64,000 bases of DNA from Dethiosulfovibrio russensis (GCF_021568855.1 NZ_JAKGUG010000001.1:248001-312000); one strand, 5' to 3'. Positions 9,188 to 18,781 are shown, counted from the stretch's first letter. Made by a program: numbers and translations. The notes: generated from the sequence alone by a model not told the origin.

Positions 9188-9991
9188 GTGGATGCACGGG
9201 TGATAGTTGTTACCTCGGGCAAGGGCGGAGTGGGAAAGACGACCACCACCGCCAACGTCTCAATGGCGCTTGCCAAGAGAGGCTATAAGGTCGTGGCCGT
9301 CGATGCGGATATAGGACTCAGAAATCTCGATGTTATCCTCGGACTAGAGAATAGAATAGTATACAATCTAGTGGATGTAATAGAGGGAAATTGTGGACTT
9401 AGGCAGGCGATGGTGAAGGACAAAAGGGTGGAGGGACTTTACCTTCTCCCTGCGGCTCAGACCAGGACCAAGGATGCAGTCTCTCCCGACCAGATGAAAA
9501 ATCTCTGCGACGAGCTCAAAAAGGAATTCGATTTTGTCCTTCTGGACAGTCCCGCTGGTATCGAGGGGGGCTTCCAAAATGCAGCAATAGGAGCCAGAGA
9601 GGCGCTGGTAGTGACCACTCCCGATGTTTCCGCTGTAAGAGACGCCGACAGGATAATAGGAATGCTCGAGTCGATGGGAAAGATGCCCATAAAGCTGATA
9701 GTCAACAGAATAAGGCCTCAAATGGTAGATAGGGGAGAGATGTTGTCGGTCGACGACGTTCTGGAAATCCTTGCAGTCGACCTGGCTGGAATAGTTCCCG
9801 AGGACGAATCGGTCGTGACCTCCTCTAACAGAGGCGAACCTCTCACCATGGGGGACGAATCTCCTGCTGCCAGGGCTTTCGCGAACATAGCTGGAAGGAT
9901 AGTGGGAGAGGAAATAGACCTGCTGGACATGAAGTCGTCTCAAAAGGAAGGTTTTTTGGATGGCTTTAAAAAGCTCTTTCTTCGCAAGTAG
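9188..9991 (+). CDS. minD: Septum site-determining ATPase MinD
   Basis: MinD is a deviant-Walker ATPase that binds membranes, recruits MinC and is released by MinE. The Walker A motif SGKGGVGKTTTTANV lies near residues 10-24. The switch region LLDSPAGIEGG is present, and the last residues (FLDGFKKLFLRK) form the amphipathic membrane-targeting helix. The GTG at 9188 gives MDARVIVVTSGKGG, matching the usual family N-terminus, with GGGGGT 7 bases upstream. An in-frame ATG at 9173 would add five residues and has no good ribosome-binding site. The product is 267 residues. Confidence 0.95.
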   Translation: MDARVIVVTSGKGGVGKTTTTANVSMALAKRGYKVVAVDADIGLRNLDVILGLENRIVYNLVDVIEGNCGLRQAMVKDKRVEGLYLLPAAQTRTKDAVSPDQMKNLCDELKKEFDFVLLDSPAGIEGGFQNAAIGAREALVVTTPDVSAVRDADRIIGMLESMGKMPIKLIVNRIRPQMVDRGEMLSVDDVLEILAVDLAGIVPEDESVVTSSNRGEPLTMGDESPAARAFANIAGRIVGEEIDLLDMKSSQKEGFLDGFKKLFLRK

Positions 9992-10003
9992 AGAGGAACA
10001 GAT

Positions 10004-10279
10004 ATGAGTTTTCTGGATAAGATATTCAGCAAGAAAAAATCTCAGTCCGTCGCCAAGGAGAGGCTTCAGCTTGTATTGATCAACGATAGATCTGACATAT
10101 CCCCTGAGGTATTGGAAAGGCTCCGCGAGGATTTGATCTCCGTAATATCCAGCTATATGGAGATAGATACGGAACACATAGAGATGGACTTCGATCGAGA
10201 GGGTAAGAAAGTAGCCTTGGTGGCGAACATCCCTGTGACCAATATCAGGAGGGGCCAGCGAGGCAAGAAGGATGTCTGA
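10004..10279 (+). CDS. minE: Cell division topological specificity factor MinE
   Basis: The 91-residue protein has the N-terminal amphipathic segment MSFLDKIFSKKK, the MinD-interacting stretch AKERLQLVLINDR, and the C-terminal dimerisation domain (EVLERLREDLISVISSYMEI and VALVANIPV). MinE stimulates MinD ATPase and sets up the pole-to-pole oscillation. Its presence means this organism has an E. coli-type MinCDE oscillator and not the DivIVA-anchored form. It starts 12 bases after minD and overlaps rodA by 8 bases. Confidence 0.95.
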   Translation: MSFLDKIFSKKKSQSVAKERLQLVLINDRSDISPEVLERLREDLISVISSYMEIDTEHIEMDFDREGKKVALVANIPVTNIRRGQRGKKDV

Positions 10280-11396
10280 GGAAAGGGCATACTCCTTCAG
10301 TAAATCGTTGAAGGGACTCGACCTTGCGTTGCTTTTCTGCATCGTAGTTCTTTATTTTATAGGGGTTATCTTCATATACAGTGCAGCGTCGGGGATAAAC
10401 GTCAGTGGAATTGGTTTCGCCCGTCGCCAGATGATATGGGGAGCCGTCTCGACACTGGCTTTCGGAGTGGTTCTGAAAATCGGCTACAGGCGTTTCTTAA
10501 GTTGGGGGTATTGGATATACGGTGGAATTCTCTGTTGCCTCTTGCTAGTCCTGCTGACCGGAGTCGTGGCCAAGGGAGCTCAATCCTGGTTTTCCTTCGG
10601 TGGACTTCGGCTGCAGCCATCCGAACTGGGTAAGATATCCCTGGCTTTATTGTTGGCCAAGCTTTCGGTATACGGCAAATTGGAGACCCTTTCAGGGTTT
10701 ATGAGGGTGTGGGCACTGTCCGGGTGCAGTCTGGTATTGGTCCTGCTCCAGCCGGATCTGGGAAGTTCTTTGGTCTATGCGACCATGATCTTCGCCGCTT
10801 TATGGGCATCGGGGTGCCGTAAACGCCATTTCTTTTCCCTGATAGGTCTAGGATTGGCCATGCTTCCAGTGGGGTGGCATTTACTTAAGGAATATCAGAA
10901 ACAGAGGTTGATGGTATTCGTGGATCCATCCCTCGACCCGCTAGGGGCGGGATATAACGTCATACAGTCCAGGATTGCCGTCGGGTCTGGATCGATCTGG
11001 GGTAAGGGATTTCTTCAAGGTACCCAGAGCAAGCTTCGTTTTTTGCCTGAGCCTCACACGGATTTTATCTTTAGCGTTTTTTCCGAGGAATGTGGCTTCA
11101 TCGGAGGGGTTATCGTCCTAGCTATTTTTTCGTTGCTTTTCTGGAGAACGATCTCCATCGCGATCAAGACCAAGGATAAGCAGGCTAAAGTTATGATAGC
11201 CGCCTTGACCGCATGGATATGGTTTCAGGTCTTCGAATGTGTCGGGATGAGCATGGGGCTTCTTCCCGTGACGGGGCTTCCTCTTCCTCTTTTGAGTTAC
11301 GGAGGTAGCGCCTTGGTCGCCACATCCGCTGCCTTGGGACTGATAGCGAGCGTCGGTATGACCGACGAGATGGAGCGTCAGACTTTTGAGAGGTAA
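10272..11396 (+). CDS. rodA: Peptidoglycan glycosyltransferase RodA (SEDS family)
   Basis: The 374-residue polytopic protein has about ten membrane helices. It carries the SEDS signatures QPSELGKISLALLLAK near residues 115-130, QPDLGSSLVYATM near 157-169, and GLPLPLLSYGGSALVA near 333-348. SEDS proteins polymerise lipid II into glycan strands with a class B PBP. Its place behind mrdA and minCDE marks it as the elongation enzyme RodA rather than FtsW. The start overlaps the minE stop. A T-rich 35-base gap follows before the next gene. Confidence 0.9.
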   Translation: MSEERAYSFSKSLKGLDLALLFCIVVLYFIGVIFIYSAASGINVSGIGFARRQMIWGAVSTLAFGVVLKIGYRRFLSWGYWIYGGILCCLLLVLLTGVVAKGAQSWFSFGGLRLQPSELGKISLALLLAKLSVYGKLETLSGFMRVWALSGCSLVLVLLQPDLGSSLVYATMIFAALWASGCRKRHFFSLIGLGLAMLPVGWHLLKEYQKQRLMVFVDPSLDPLGAGYNVIQSRIAVGSGSIWGKGFLQGTQSKLRFLPEPHTDFIFSVFSEECGFIGGVIVLAIFSLLFWRTISIAIKTKDKQAKVMIAALTAWIWFQVFECVGMSMGLLPVTGLPLPLLSYGGSALVATSAALGLIASVGMTDEMERQTFER

Positions 11397-11431
11397 TCGT
11401 TTTTGTTTTTTAACTGACAGGGGAGCGATTT

Positions 11432-13264
11432 ATGTTTTTTGACGAGTGGAACGATCGACGATGGGAAGCTATGGCCTCGGTCAAGCGTCCTTCGAGATAC
11501 GCCGGAGGGGAGTGGGGAGACATCTCCCCCAAGGTAGACCCTTCCTACAGGATATGTCTGTGCTTTCCCGATGTCTACGAGGTGGGTATGAGCTATCTTG
11601 GGTATCAGCTTCTGTACTCCATGATAAAGGGACTTGATCGAATAGACGTGGAGAGAGCTTACTGTCCTTGGATAGATATGGAAAAAGAGATGAGATCCAG
11701 GAACATCCCCCTGGGATCTCTGGAATCCGATCGACCTCTGTCCGATTTCGACGCTTTAGGATTCACGTTGCAATACGAGCTCTCGTTTACGAATATACTG
11801 ACCATGCTAGATCTGGGCGGAATCCCCCTTAAGGCATGTGATAGAGATGATGACGTCCCACTTGTTATAGCGGGAGGTCCGGGAGCACTGGCTCCCGGAC
11901 CTATCTCCGAGTTTTTCGACCTTATCTGTCTTGGGGATGGAGAGGAAATGCTTCCCTCTCTGCTCGAGTCATTGGCCGAATCTTCCGGAATGTCACGGGA
12001 CGAGAGAATTCGTATGGCCTCCGATATCCCGGGAGTTTACGCTCCTTCCTCTATCGATTGGACCTATGGAGAGTATGGCGCCGTTCCTCTTAGGGCGGAA
12101 CGGCCTTTTTCGAGGGTGATCTCTTCCGACATGGAGTCGATATGTCCCGATTCGGCTATAGTTCCGTCCGCCAGTATCCTGCACGATCGGATCGCCGTCG
12201 AGGTCTTCCGTGGATGTTCCAGAGGATGTCGCTTCTGTCAGGCTGGGATGATATATCGCCCCATAAGGGAACGGTCGCCCGAAAAGGTATTGGAGACGGT
12301 AAAGAAACTTGCCGAGGCCACCGGATGGGAGGAGGTCAGTCTCGTCTCCCTGGCGAGTTGCGACTATTCCAGGATCGGCGATGCCATCGAAATGCTGAGG
12401 CCTTATCTGGATGCCAGGGACATGAAGCTCAGCTTGCCCAGTCTCAGGATGGACAACTTCGCTCTTTCTTTGGCCGCAGGACTCGACGTCATGAAGAAAA
12501 GCGGGTTGACCTTGGCACCAGAGGCGGGATCTCAGAGGCTTAGGGACGTGATAAACAAAGGGGTCTCCGAGGAAGACGTGGAGACTACTCTGAAAGCTGC
12601 CTTCGAGCACGGATGGAACAGGATGAAACTTTATTTCATGATGGGACTCCCGACAGAGACGGAGGAGGATCTTGCCGGGATTCTCAGGATAGCTGAGAGA
12701 GCTGCCAAGATCGGTCGTTCCATGAAGAAGAGGGGGCAGATCTCCGTTTCGGTGGCAGGTTTTGTGCCGAAACCTCACACTCCTTTCCAATGGGAGGCAC
12801 AGGACGGTATCGAAACTCTCAGGGAGAAGGGACGGTGGCTCAAGGGACGTGTCAGGGATAAGAAGATATCCCTCAGGTACCATGAGCCTGAACAGACTTT
12901 TCTGGAAGGCGTTTTCGCAAGAGGCGACAGGAGATTGGGCGATGTCATAGAGCGGGCCTGGCGTCTAGGGGCCCGTTTCGACGGTTGGACGGAGACCTTC
13001 GATCTGTCCATATGGCTAAGGGCTTTCGAAGAATGTTCCGTCGACCCGGAATGGTACAACCAAAGGGAGAGATCTAGGGACGAGGGCTTCCCCTGGGATC
13101 ATATTGATGTCGGAGTGACCAGAGAATTTCTCTGGAGGGAGAGATGCCGCTCCAGAGAGGGTCTTTTAACCCCCGACTGTCGTGGAGGGACCTGCTCTGT
13201 CTGTGGATGGCAGGGGCGAGGATGCAGCTGGTCCGGGGGAGGTGCCGATCTTGCCCAGAATTAG
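11432..13264 (+). CDS. Uncharacterised B12-binding-like/radical SAM protein (TIGR03960 type)
   Basis: This 610-residue protein has an N-terminal cobalamin-binding-like region (about residues 35-200, including FPDVYEVGMSYLGYQLLY). A radical SAM core follows, with the iron-sulfur cysteines C262, C266 and C269 in CSRGCRFCQAG. Near the C-terminus are more cysteines (CRGGTCSVCGWQGRGC). It resembles the family annotated as TIGR03960, which lacks a defined function and in some bacteria is fused to the DUF2344 domain encoded next here. The rng gene two steps downstream suggests a link to RNA or ribosome modification, but the reaction and substrate are not known. The start has GGGGAGCG about 6 bases upstream. 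Confidence 0.85.
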   Translation: MFFDEWNDRRWEAMASVKRPSRYAGGEWGDISPKVDPSYRICLCFPDVYEVGMSYLGYQLLYSMIKGLDRIDVERAYCPWIDMEKEMRSRNIPLGSLESDRPLSDFDALGFTLQYELSFTNILTMLDLGGIPLKACDRDDDVPLVIAGGPGALAPGPISEFFDLICLGDGEEMLPSLLESLAESSGMSRDERIRMASDIPGVYAPSSIDWTYGEYGAVPLRAERPFSRVISSDMESICPDSAIVPSASILHDRIAVEVFRGCSRGCRFCQAGMIYRPIRERSPEKVLETVKKLAEATGWEEVSLVSLASCDYSRIGDAIEMLRPYLDARDMKLSLPSLRMDNFALSLAAGLDVMKKSGLTLAPEAGSQRLRDVINKGVSEEDVETTLKAAFEHGWNRMKLYFMMGLPTETEEDLAGILRIAERAAKIGRSMKKRGQISVSVAGFVPKPHTPFQWEAQDGIETLREKGRWLKGRVRDKKISLRYHEPEQTFLEGVFARGDRRLGDVIERAWRLGARFDGWTETFDLSIWLRAFEECSVDPEWYNQRERSRDEGFPWDHIDVGVTREFLWRERCRSREGLLTPDCRGGTCSVCGWQGRGCSWSGGGADLAQN

Positions 13265-13892
13265 AATCCTTTTCTCTAAAAGGGGTCCTTTTTGTTTCAT
13301 ACGTCACGTCGAGTTGCCCCAGATATTCTCCCGGGCTGCCGCCAGGGCGGGGTTGTCCATAGAGTTGACGGAGGGATTCTCCCCCCATCCCAAGATCTCC
13401 CTAGGTCCTGCTCTGCCTGTCGGTGTGGTCGCCTGTGCCGAGCCGGCGGAGATCTGGTTCGACGAGTGGCGGGATTCATATCTCGAAAGGTTCGACGACG
13501 CTCTTCCCGATGGCCTATCGGCGTTCGCAGCAGAGTTTATCGAGGGAAAGTCGCTCAATAAACTCTGCGATGCTGGAGAGTATATCGTGCATTTCCCCTG
13601 CAGCGAAACGAGAGAGACCGTTCTGTCTCTCTTGAGAGAGGAAAAACACCCCTGGGAGGAAAACCTTCTCGATTGGGAGATAGTCGATCGCTCCATCCGT
13701 ATGGTTATGTCGTCTCCCTCGCAGAAAGGTCCGGGGAACATAGTCAAAAAACTGGTCGAGATGGAGATAATCCAGGGCTGGGCCGATATCAGATTGGCTC
13801 GTCTTTCCGTAGGTACATGGAACAGCGAATCTAAAAAGGTGGTTCCTCTGGTCGAGAGCGCCTCTGGGACTCTTTCCGTCAGAGAGGGGTGA
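13251..13892 (+). CDS. DUF2344 (TIGR03936) domain protein, partner of the radical SAM protein
   Basis: The N-terminus RIRILFSKRGPFCFIRHVELPQIFSRAAARAG and the TEGFSPHPKISLGPALPVGV stretch are the hallmark of the DUF2344/TIGR03936 family. In many genomes this family is adjacent or fused to TIGR03960 radical SAM proteins. Its role is unknown. I chose the TTG at 13251, 6 bases after the strong GGGGGAGGTG at 13235-13244, giving 213 residues and a 14-base overlap with the radical SAM gene. An ATG at 13182 would add a glycine-rich, non-homologous leader. rng begins 4 bases after its stop. Confidence 0.85.
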   Translation: MPRIRILFSKRGPFCFIRHVELPQIFSRAAARAGLSIELTEGFSPHPKISLGPALPVGVVACAEPAEIWFDEWRDSYLERFDDALPDGLSAFAAEFIEGKSLNKLCDAGEYIVHFPCSETRETVLSLLREEKHPWEENLLDWEIVDRSIRMVMSSPSQKGPGNIVKKLVEMEIIQGWADIRLARLSVGTWNSESKKVVPLVESASGTLSVREG

Positions 13893-13896
13893 GACC

Positions 13897-15399
13897 GTGG
13901 CCGATCGGGACAGCGAGATCAGGATAATAGCCAACACAGTCGATCCCGAAGAGATGAGAGTAGCGATAATAGAGGGCGACAGGCTCAGAGAGCTCTTCAT
14001 AGAGCGGATGTGGGAGCGCCAGAAAACAGGTGAGATCTACAAAGCCAGGGTGGAAAGCGTCTTACCGGGTATGAACGCCTCCTTCGTCAACCTAGGGGAC
14101 GGCAGAAACGCCTTTCTCTACCTCAACGATGCCAAGGGGTACCATTTAAAGCCTGGGATGGACGTGGTTGTTCAGGTCGTCAAGACTGCCAGAAAAAACA
14201 AAGGAGCCAGGGTTACGACCAGACTGTCTCTGCCGGGACGTTTTCTCGTGATAGTGCCCGGAGGTCAGGACGTCGGGGTCTCAAAGAGGATCGTGGAAGA
14301 TAAGGAACGTCTCAGACTTAGAGATGTAGCCAGACAGCTCTCGAAAAGAGAGGATATTGGCATTATCGTCAGAACCGCCGCCGAAGGTCAGGATCCGGAA
14401 ATTCTCGAAAACGATTTCGATAGCTTGATGCAACTTTGGCGCGAGGTCGCACACGAGGCCGATGTTCAGACAGCCCCATGTCTTCTCTATCGGGATCCGG
14501 GACTTACCGGCCGTGTCCTTCGAGACGAGTTCTCCGGAGACGTCTTCGAGATCGTTACCGACAACGAGGAAGAGAAACCCAAGGTGGAGGAATGGCTGAG
14601 GACATACGGGGGACAGGTTATGCCGTCGGTATCCCTTCATCGAGGCAACACCCCTGTCTTCGAGTTCTACGATATAGAGAAAGAGGTAGCGGCTGCGTTG
14701 GACCAGAAGGTATGGCTTCGTTCCGGTGCCTATATAGTGATCGAACAGACCGAGGCTATGACGGTAATAGACGTAAATACCGGTAAATTCGTAGGCGATA
14801 CGGACCTGAGACACACTGTTTTACAGACCAACCTCGAGGCAGCAGACGAGATAGCCTGGCAGCTTCGCCTCAGAGCCATCGGTGGGATAGTCATAGTGGA
14901 TTTCATAGACATGGAATGCGAGGAAGATAAAACAGCCCTGGTCCATAGGATGGAACAACTTTTGGCCGACGATCGATGTCGCTCCAAGGTCTTCGGAGTT
15001 ACCCATCTTGGGTTGGTTGAGATCACCAGAAAGAGAGCCAGAACTGACGTGAGGTCCATACTAACGAGAAGTTGTCCTTTTTGTGGCACCACTGCCAGGG
15101 TCTTGAAGGAAGACAGCGTCGCCGTGACCTTGAAACGATTCATCCGAAAAATCGTCAGGTCCAACAAATCTGAGGCTATGCTGTTGGAGTGTAACTCCCA
15201 TATCGCCGGCTATATAGCGGAGACCTATCTCTCCGTATGGGAGGAGGCTTTCGAACGTGCCATAGCTCTATGTGCCGTTCCTTCGATGGATTGGGAGAAA
15301 TTCAGACTGGACTATCAGGGGAGCAGTGAAGGGCTTGAAAAGAGAGTCGCCCAGCGTCAGGAGGAGGCCCTAGTTGTATATAGCACGACTTCAGCTTAA
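13897..15399 (+). CDS. rng: Ribonuclease G/E family endoribonuclease
   Basis: This 500-residue enzyme has an S1 domain near the N-terminus (GEIYKARVESVLPGMNASFV). The catalytic Mg-binding aspartates are D292 (VIDVNTG) and D335 (VDFIDM), 43 residues apart as in E. coli RNase E. The zinc-link cysteines are C393 and C396 (CPFC), 58 residues after the second Asp, also as in RNase E. It lacks the long C-terminal degradosome scaffold, so it is of the short RNase G type. Likely roles are rRNA 5' maturation and mRNA decay. It starts with GTG and its last 26 bases overlap smc. Confidence 0.93.
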   Translation: MADRDSEIRIIANTVDPEEMRVAIIEGDRLRELFIERMWERQKTGEIYKARVESVLPGMNASFVNLGDGRNAFLYLNDAKGYHLKPGMDVVVQVVKTARKNKGARVTTRLSLPGRFLVIVPGGQDVGVSKRIVEDKERLRLRDVARQLSKREDIGIIVRTAAEGQDPEILENDFDSLMQLWREVAHEADVQTAPCLLYRDPGLTGRVLRDEFSGDVFEIVTDNEEEKPKVEEWLRTYGGQVMPSVSLHRGNTPVFEFYDIEKEVAAALDQKVWLRSGAYIVIEQTEAMTVIDVNTGKFVGDTDLRHTVLQTNLEAADEIAWQLRLRAIGGIVIVDFIDMECEEDKTALVHRMEQLLADDRCRSKVFGVTHLGLVEITRKRARTDVRSILTRSCPFCGTTARVLKEDSVAVTLKRFIRKIVRSNKSEAMLLECNSHIAGYIAETYLSVWEEAFERAIALCAVPSMDWEKFRLDYQGSSEGLEKRVAQRQEEALVVYSTTSA

Positions 15400-18300
15400 A
15401 AACTTCAAAAGTTTCGGTGGATCCCACGATCTGCCGCTCTCCGAAGGGTTTACCGCCATAGTCGGTCCGAACGGCAGCGGCAAGAGTAACATACTGGACG
15501 GACTCAGGTGGGGTCTGGGAGACAGCAACGGCGGGCGACTGAGGATCACCAGACAGTCCGATCTACTCTTTCAGGGAACTGCCACCCGTCAACCGGCCAA
15601 GTCGACCGAGATCGCCTTGGAGCTGAAGGACGCGGACGTTTCCACCGTCATACGCAGAAGATTCTCCGACGATTCCGGGGCGGTTACCCTGGTCGACGGC
15701 GTAAAGCATCGACTTCAGGATCTCTCGGAGGTCAAACGTCGATGGCGGCTGGACGGTGATAGATTTGCCTTTATCGGACAGGGCGACGTGACCGATGCCA
15801 TTACCCATCGTCCCATGCAGAGGAGAAATCACCTGGAGGAATTGTTCGGGATAGATACCTATCGAAAGAGACGGGACGACGCCTTGAACAAAATCCTATC
15901 CGCCGAGGATGAACTGGGACGTCTAGAAGCTTTGATGGCCGAACTGGAATCCAGGAGGCGTGAGATAGCCCCGGCGGTGGTCAAGGCGAAAAAGGCTAGG
16001 GATATAGAGACGGCCCTGGATGAATCCAGGGCTGACTGGTATCGGCTCAGACGTCGAGACATGGAAAGCGAGATAGAGGATCTTTCCAGAAAACTGGTCG
16101 AGGAGAGACGCCGTTCCGAGGAGAGGCTTGGATGGAAGCTCATCTGGGATACCGCTTTGAACCGGCTTAAGGAAAAATCCGTCCAGGTGGAGAGACGTAG
16201 AATAGAATCCAGACAGAGACTGTCCAACATAGACGGTGTACTCGAGACCTTGGGAAGAGAGGTCTTCGAGCTCGAGACGGCGCTCAGGGTAGAGGAAGAC
16301 AGGTTTTCACGGCTGGACATATCCTCCAGCGAGCTCAGGGAGAAGGAAAAAAAGGTCTCCGGAGAACTCGACTCTGCAAAGGAGGACCTGTTGTCGGTCG
16401 GTAATGGATTCGACGATAGACGAGCTGAGCTGGCAGATCTCGAGGCCAGGCAGGAGGATATCCTTCGAAAGATGGAGGCCCATCGTTCAAGGAGAGAGCA
16501 GTTGATCCTCCGGAAAGAGGAGTTACGCGCGTCCATAGAGGCGGCTAAGGCTAGAAGCGGAGCTCTTTCGGGATCGGACAGAGAACGTCGGACCGCGTTG
16601 AAAAAGCTTTCCTGCGAGATCGGCGAACTGGAGAAGTCTATCGAAAAAGCCAAACTCATCGAGCGGGATCGTCGAAACGACTTTAAAGAACGTTCCTCCT
16701 CGAGATTGAGGGCAAACAGAAAGTGCAGCGAATTAGGCGCCACGATTCAGCCTATTCGTAAGGAAATTCTACGGTTGGAGAGAGAGCAGGATTCCCTTTC
16801 ATCTGCGGCAAACGATGGACTCTATCCGAGGCCGGTAAATCACGTAATCTCCGCGGCCGACCTCGGTCGTCTGACCGTGAGGCCGACCCCTGTGATAGAG
16901 TCGTTTCAGTGTCCCGAAGACCTTACAGTAGCCATGGACGCTGCTCTGGGAGGCCGTCAGTTCTGGTTGTTGGTCGAATCCATGGAGGATGCCAAAGAGG
17001 GTATAGAGGAACTCAAAAGGAGCAAGGCTGGAAGAGCCACCTATCTTCCTCTGGACAGGGCGAGGCCGAGGACGGTCGGGAACGTCCATCTTCCCGAAAA
17101 AGGCATCGTAGGTTGGGCTATCGACCTCATGTCCGTCATGGAGGTCTGGAGGCCCGCTCTGGAGCATATATTCGGAGATCTTCTGATCGTGGAGGGCTAT
17201 GAAGTCGGGGCGTCTCTCGTCTCCGGAGGATACCGTTTCCCGATCGTAACGGTCGCCGGAGAGGTGTTCTCTCCGGGAGGAACGATAAGCGGAGGTCAAA
17301 AGCGCAATTCCGGAGGGGCCTTAAAGATAAGAGGACGGCTTCACTCGGTCGAAATAAGTCTTGACGAAAGCAGAAAAAAACTTAGATCTCTGGAGAGATC
17401 CCTGGAGATGGCGGAAGTAGAAGAAGCCAAGTGGGCAGAGGAGGAAAAGAAAGCCTCCGATCTCGTCTCAGAGGCGCAGACAGAGGTCCTCCGAGGCGAG
17501 AAGGTCCTGGCCGATCGAATCAGGGACAGGGATATGCTGGAGAGCGAGGCGGCCCAGACTGCCAATAGGCTGGAATCCCTCGATAAAGAGATCTCAGAGG
17601 CCGAATCGGAGTTGCTCTCCGTCTCGGAGGAGATCTCCGGTCTGACCGCCCCGGAGGACGAGACCGTAAGGGATCGACTGAACCAACTCCGTCCGGAACT
17701 GAAACTTTGGGAGGAACGTAAGACAGCTGCATCCTTACGGGTCGGAAAACTGAAGTCCGATCTGGATGAGATCAAAGCAACCCTCTCCAAAGCTCTGTCG
17801 GAATCCTTGACCCTCAAGGAGGAGATTGACAGAAAGGGCCGAAGGCTGTCTCAATTGACATCGATGGTGGATGCGAAAAAGAGAGAAAGAGCCGAGGAAA
17901 AAGCTGCTTTGGACGATACCGAATCCGGTGGAGGTCGTCTGGGTGAGGCTCTGGACCGTTGTTATCTGAGATATCAGCTCGCTTTGGAAAGGGCGGACGA
18001 CGGGGAGAAAACCGTATCGTGGCTGGAGCAGAAAAAAGACAGGGTTGCCAGTCGTCTGGAAGACCTTGTGGAATCCTGGGAATCCCGATATCCCTATCTT
18101 CCCGAGGGGGATACGATCGAGGGAGATCTGGACGAGACGGAACGAAAGGTAAAGAGGCTGGAGAACGCTATGGCAGCTTTGGGGGACTTCGATAGAGGGG
18201 CTCTGTCGGAGGATCAATCCCTGGAAGACCGTATAGAATACTATCGCGAACAGACCGAGGACGTCTCCTCCGGCATATCGGAACTTCGCTCCCTCGTGGA

Positions 18301-18781
18301 GACAACTGACCTTCAGGCGGGAGAGCTGTTCGGAAACGCTCTGGAGAAAATAGACCTTCGATTCAACGGTCTTTTTCAGCGGCTGTTCGGCGGAGGCGAG
18401 GCCCATCTTAGGCTTCAGGAAGATGGAGGACTTTGGGACTCCGGAGTCGATATAGTGGCCCGTCCCCCTGGAAAGGGATCTGCTTATCTGGCTCAGCTCT
18501 CAGGAGGAGAGCAGACCCTCACGGCCCTCTCGCTCCTTTTCGCCTCTATGGAGGTAGCCCATGTGCCAATGGTAGTACTGGACGAGGTGGACGCCGCATT
18601 GGATGAGGTCAACCTGGGGAGATTTGCCGGTATAGTCTCGGACTATGCGGCCTCCCTTCAGATATTGGCGATGACCCATCGTCGTCAGACCATGGAGAGG
18701 GCCGACGTCATGTACGGTGTCACCATGTCCGAGCCCGGCCTATCCCAAATAGTAGGGGTCAGACTGGAGGACTGGCTATGA
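15374..18781 (+). CDS. smc: Chromosome segregation ATPase SMC
   Basis: The 1135-residue protein has the canonical SMC layout. The N-terminal head has Walker A GPNGSGKSN near residues 32-40. A long coiled coil covers about 165-475, the hinge about 480-640, and a second coil about 640-985. The C-terminal head has signature LSGGEQTLTALSLLF near 1041 and Walker B VVLDEVDAALDE near 1063. SMC compacts and segregates chromosomes with ScpA and ScpB, which are not in this window. The TTG start gives the family-typical MYIARLQLKNFKSFGG and has GAGGAGG about 6 bases upstream, inside the end of rng. It is slightly shorter than most SMCs. Confidence 0.96.
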   Translation: MYIARLQLKNFKSFGGSHDLPLSEGFTAIVGPNGSGKSNILDGLRWGLGDSNGGRLRITRQSDLLFQGTATRQPAKSTEIALELKDADVSTVIRRRFSDDSGAVTLVDGVKHRLQDLSEVKRRWRLDGDRFAFIGQGDVTDAITHRPMQRRNHLEELFGIDTYRKRRDDALNKILSAEDELGRLEALMAELESRRREIAPAVVKAKKARDIETALDESRADWYRLRRRDMESEIEDLSRKLVEERRRSEERLGWKLIWDTALNRLKEKSVQVERRRIESRQRLSNIDGVLETLGREVFELETALRVEEDRFSRLDISSSELREKEKKVSGELDSAKEDLLSVGNGFDDRRAELADLEARQEDILRKMEAHRSRREQLILRKEELRASIEAAKARSGALSGSDRERRTALKKLSCEIGELEKSIEKAKLIERDRRNDFKERSSSRLRANRKCSELGATIQPIRKEILRLEREQDSLSSAANDGLYPRPVNHVISAADLGRLTVRPTPVIESFQCPEDLTVAMDAALGGRQFWLLVESMEDAKEGIEELKRSKAGRATYLPLDRARPRTVGNVHLPEKGIVGWAIDLMSVMEVWRPALEHIFGDLLIVEGYEVGASLVSGGYRFPIVTVAGEVFSPGGTISGGQKRNSGGALKIRGRLHSVEISLDESRKKLRSLERSLEMAEVEEAKWAEEEKKASDLVSEAQTEVLRGEKVLADRIRDRDMLESEAAQTANRLESLDKEISEAESELLSVSEEISGLTAPEDETVRDRLNQLRPELKLWEERKTAASLRVGKLKSDLDEIKATLSKALSESLTLKEEIDRKGRRLSQLTSMVDAKKRERAEEKAALDDTESGGGRLGEALDRCYLRYQLALERADDGEKTVSWLEQKKDRVASRLEDLVESWESRYPYLPEGDTIEGDLDETERKVKRLENAMAALGDFDRGALSEDQSLEDRIEYYREQTEDVSSGISELRSLVETTDLQAGELFGNALEKIDLRFNGLFQRLFGGGEAHLRLQEDGGLWDSGVDIVARPPGKGSAYLAQLSGGEQTLTALSLLFASMEVAHVPMVVLDEVDAALDEVNLGRFAGIVSDYAASLQILAMTHRRQTMERADVMYGVTMSEPGLSQIVGVRLEDWL

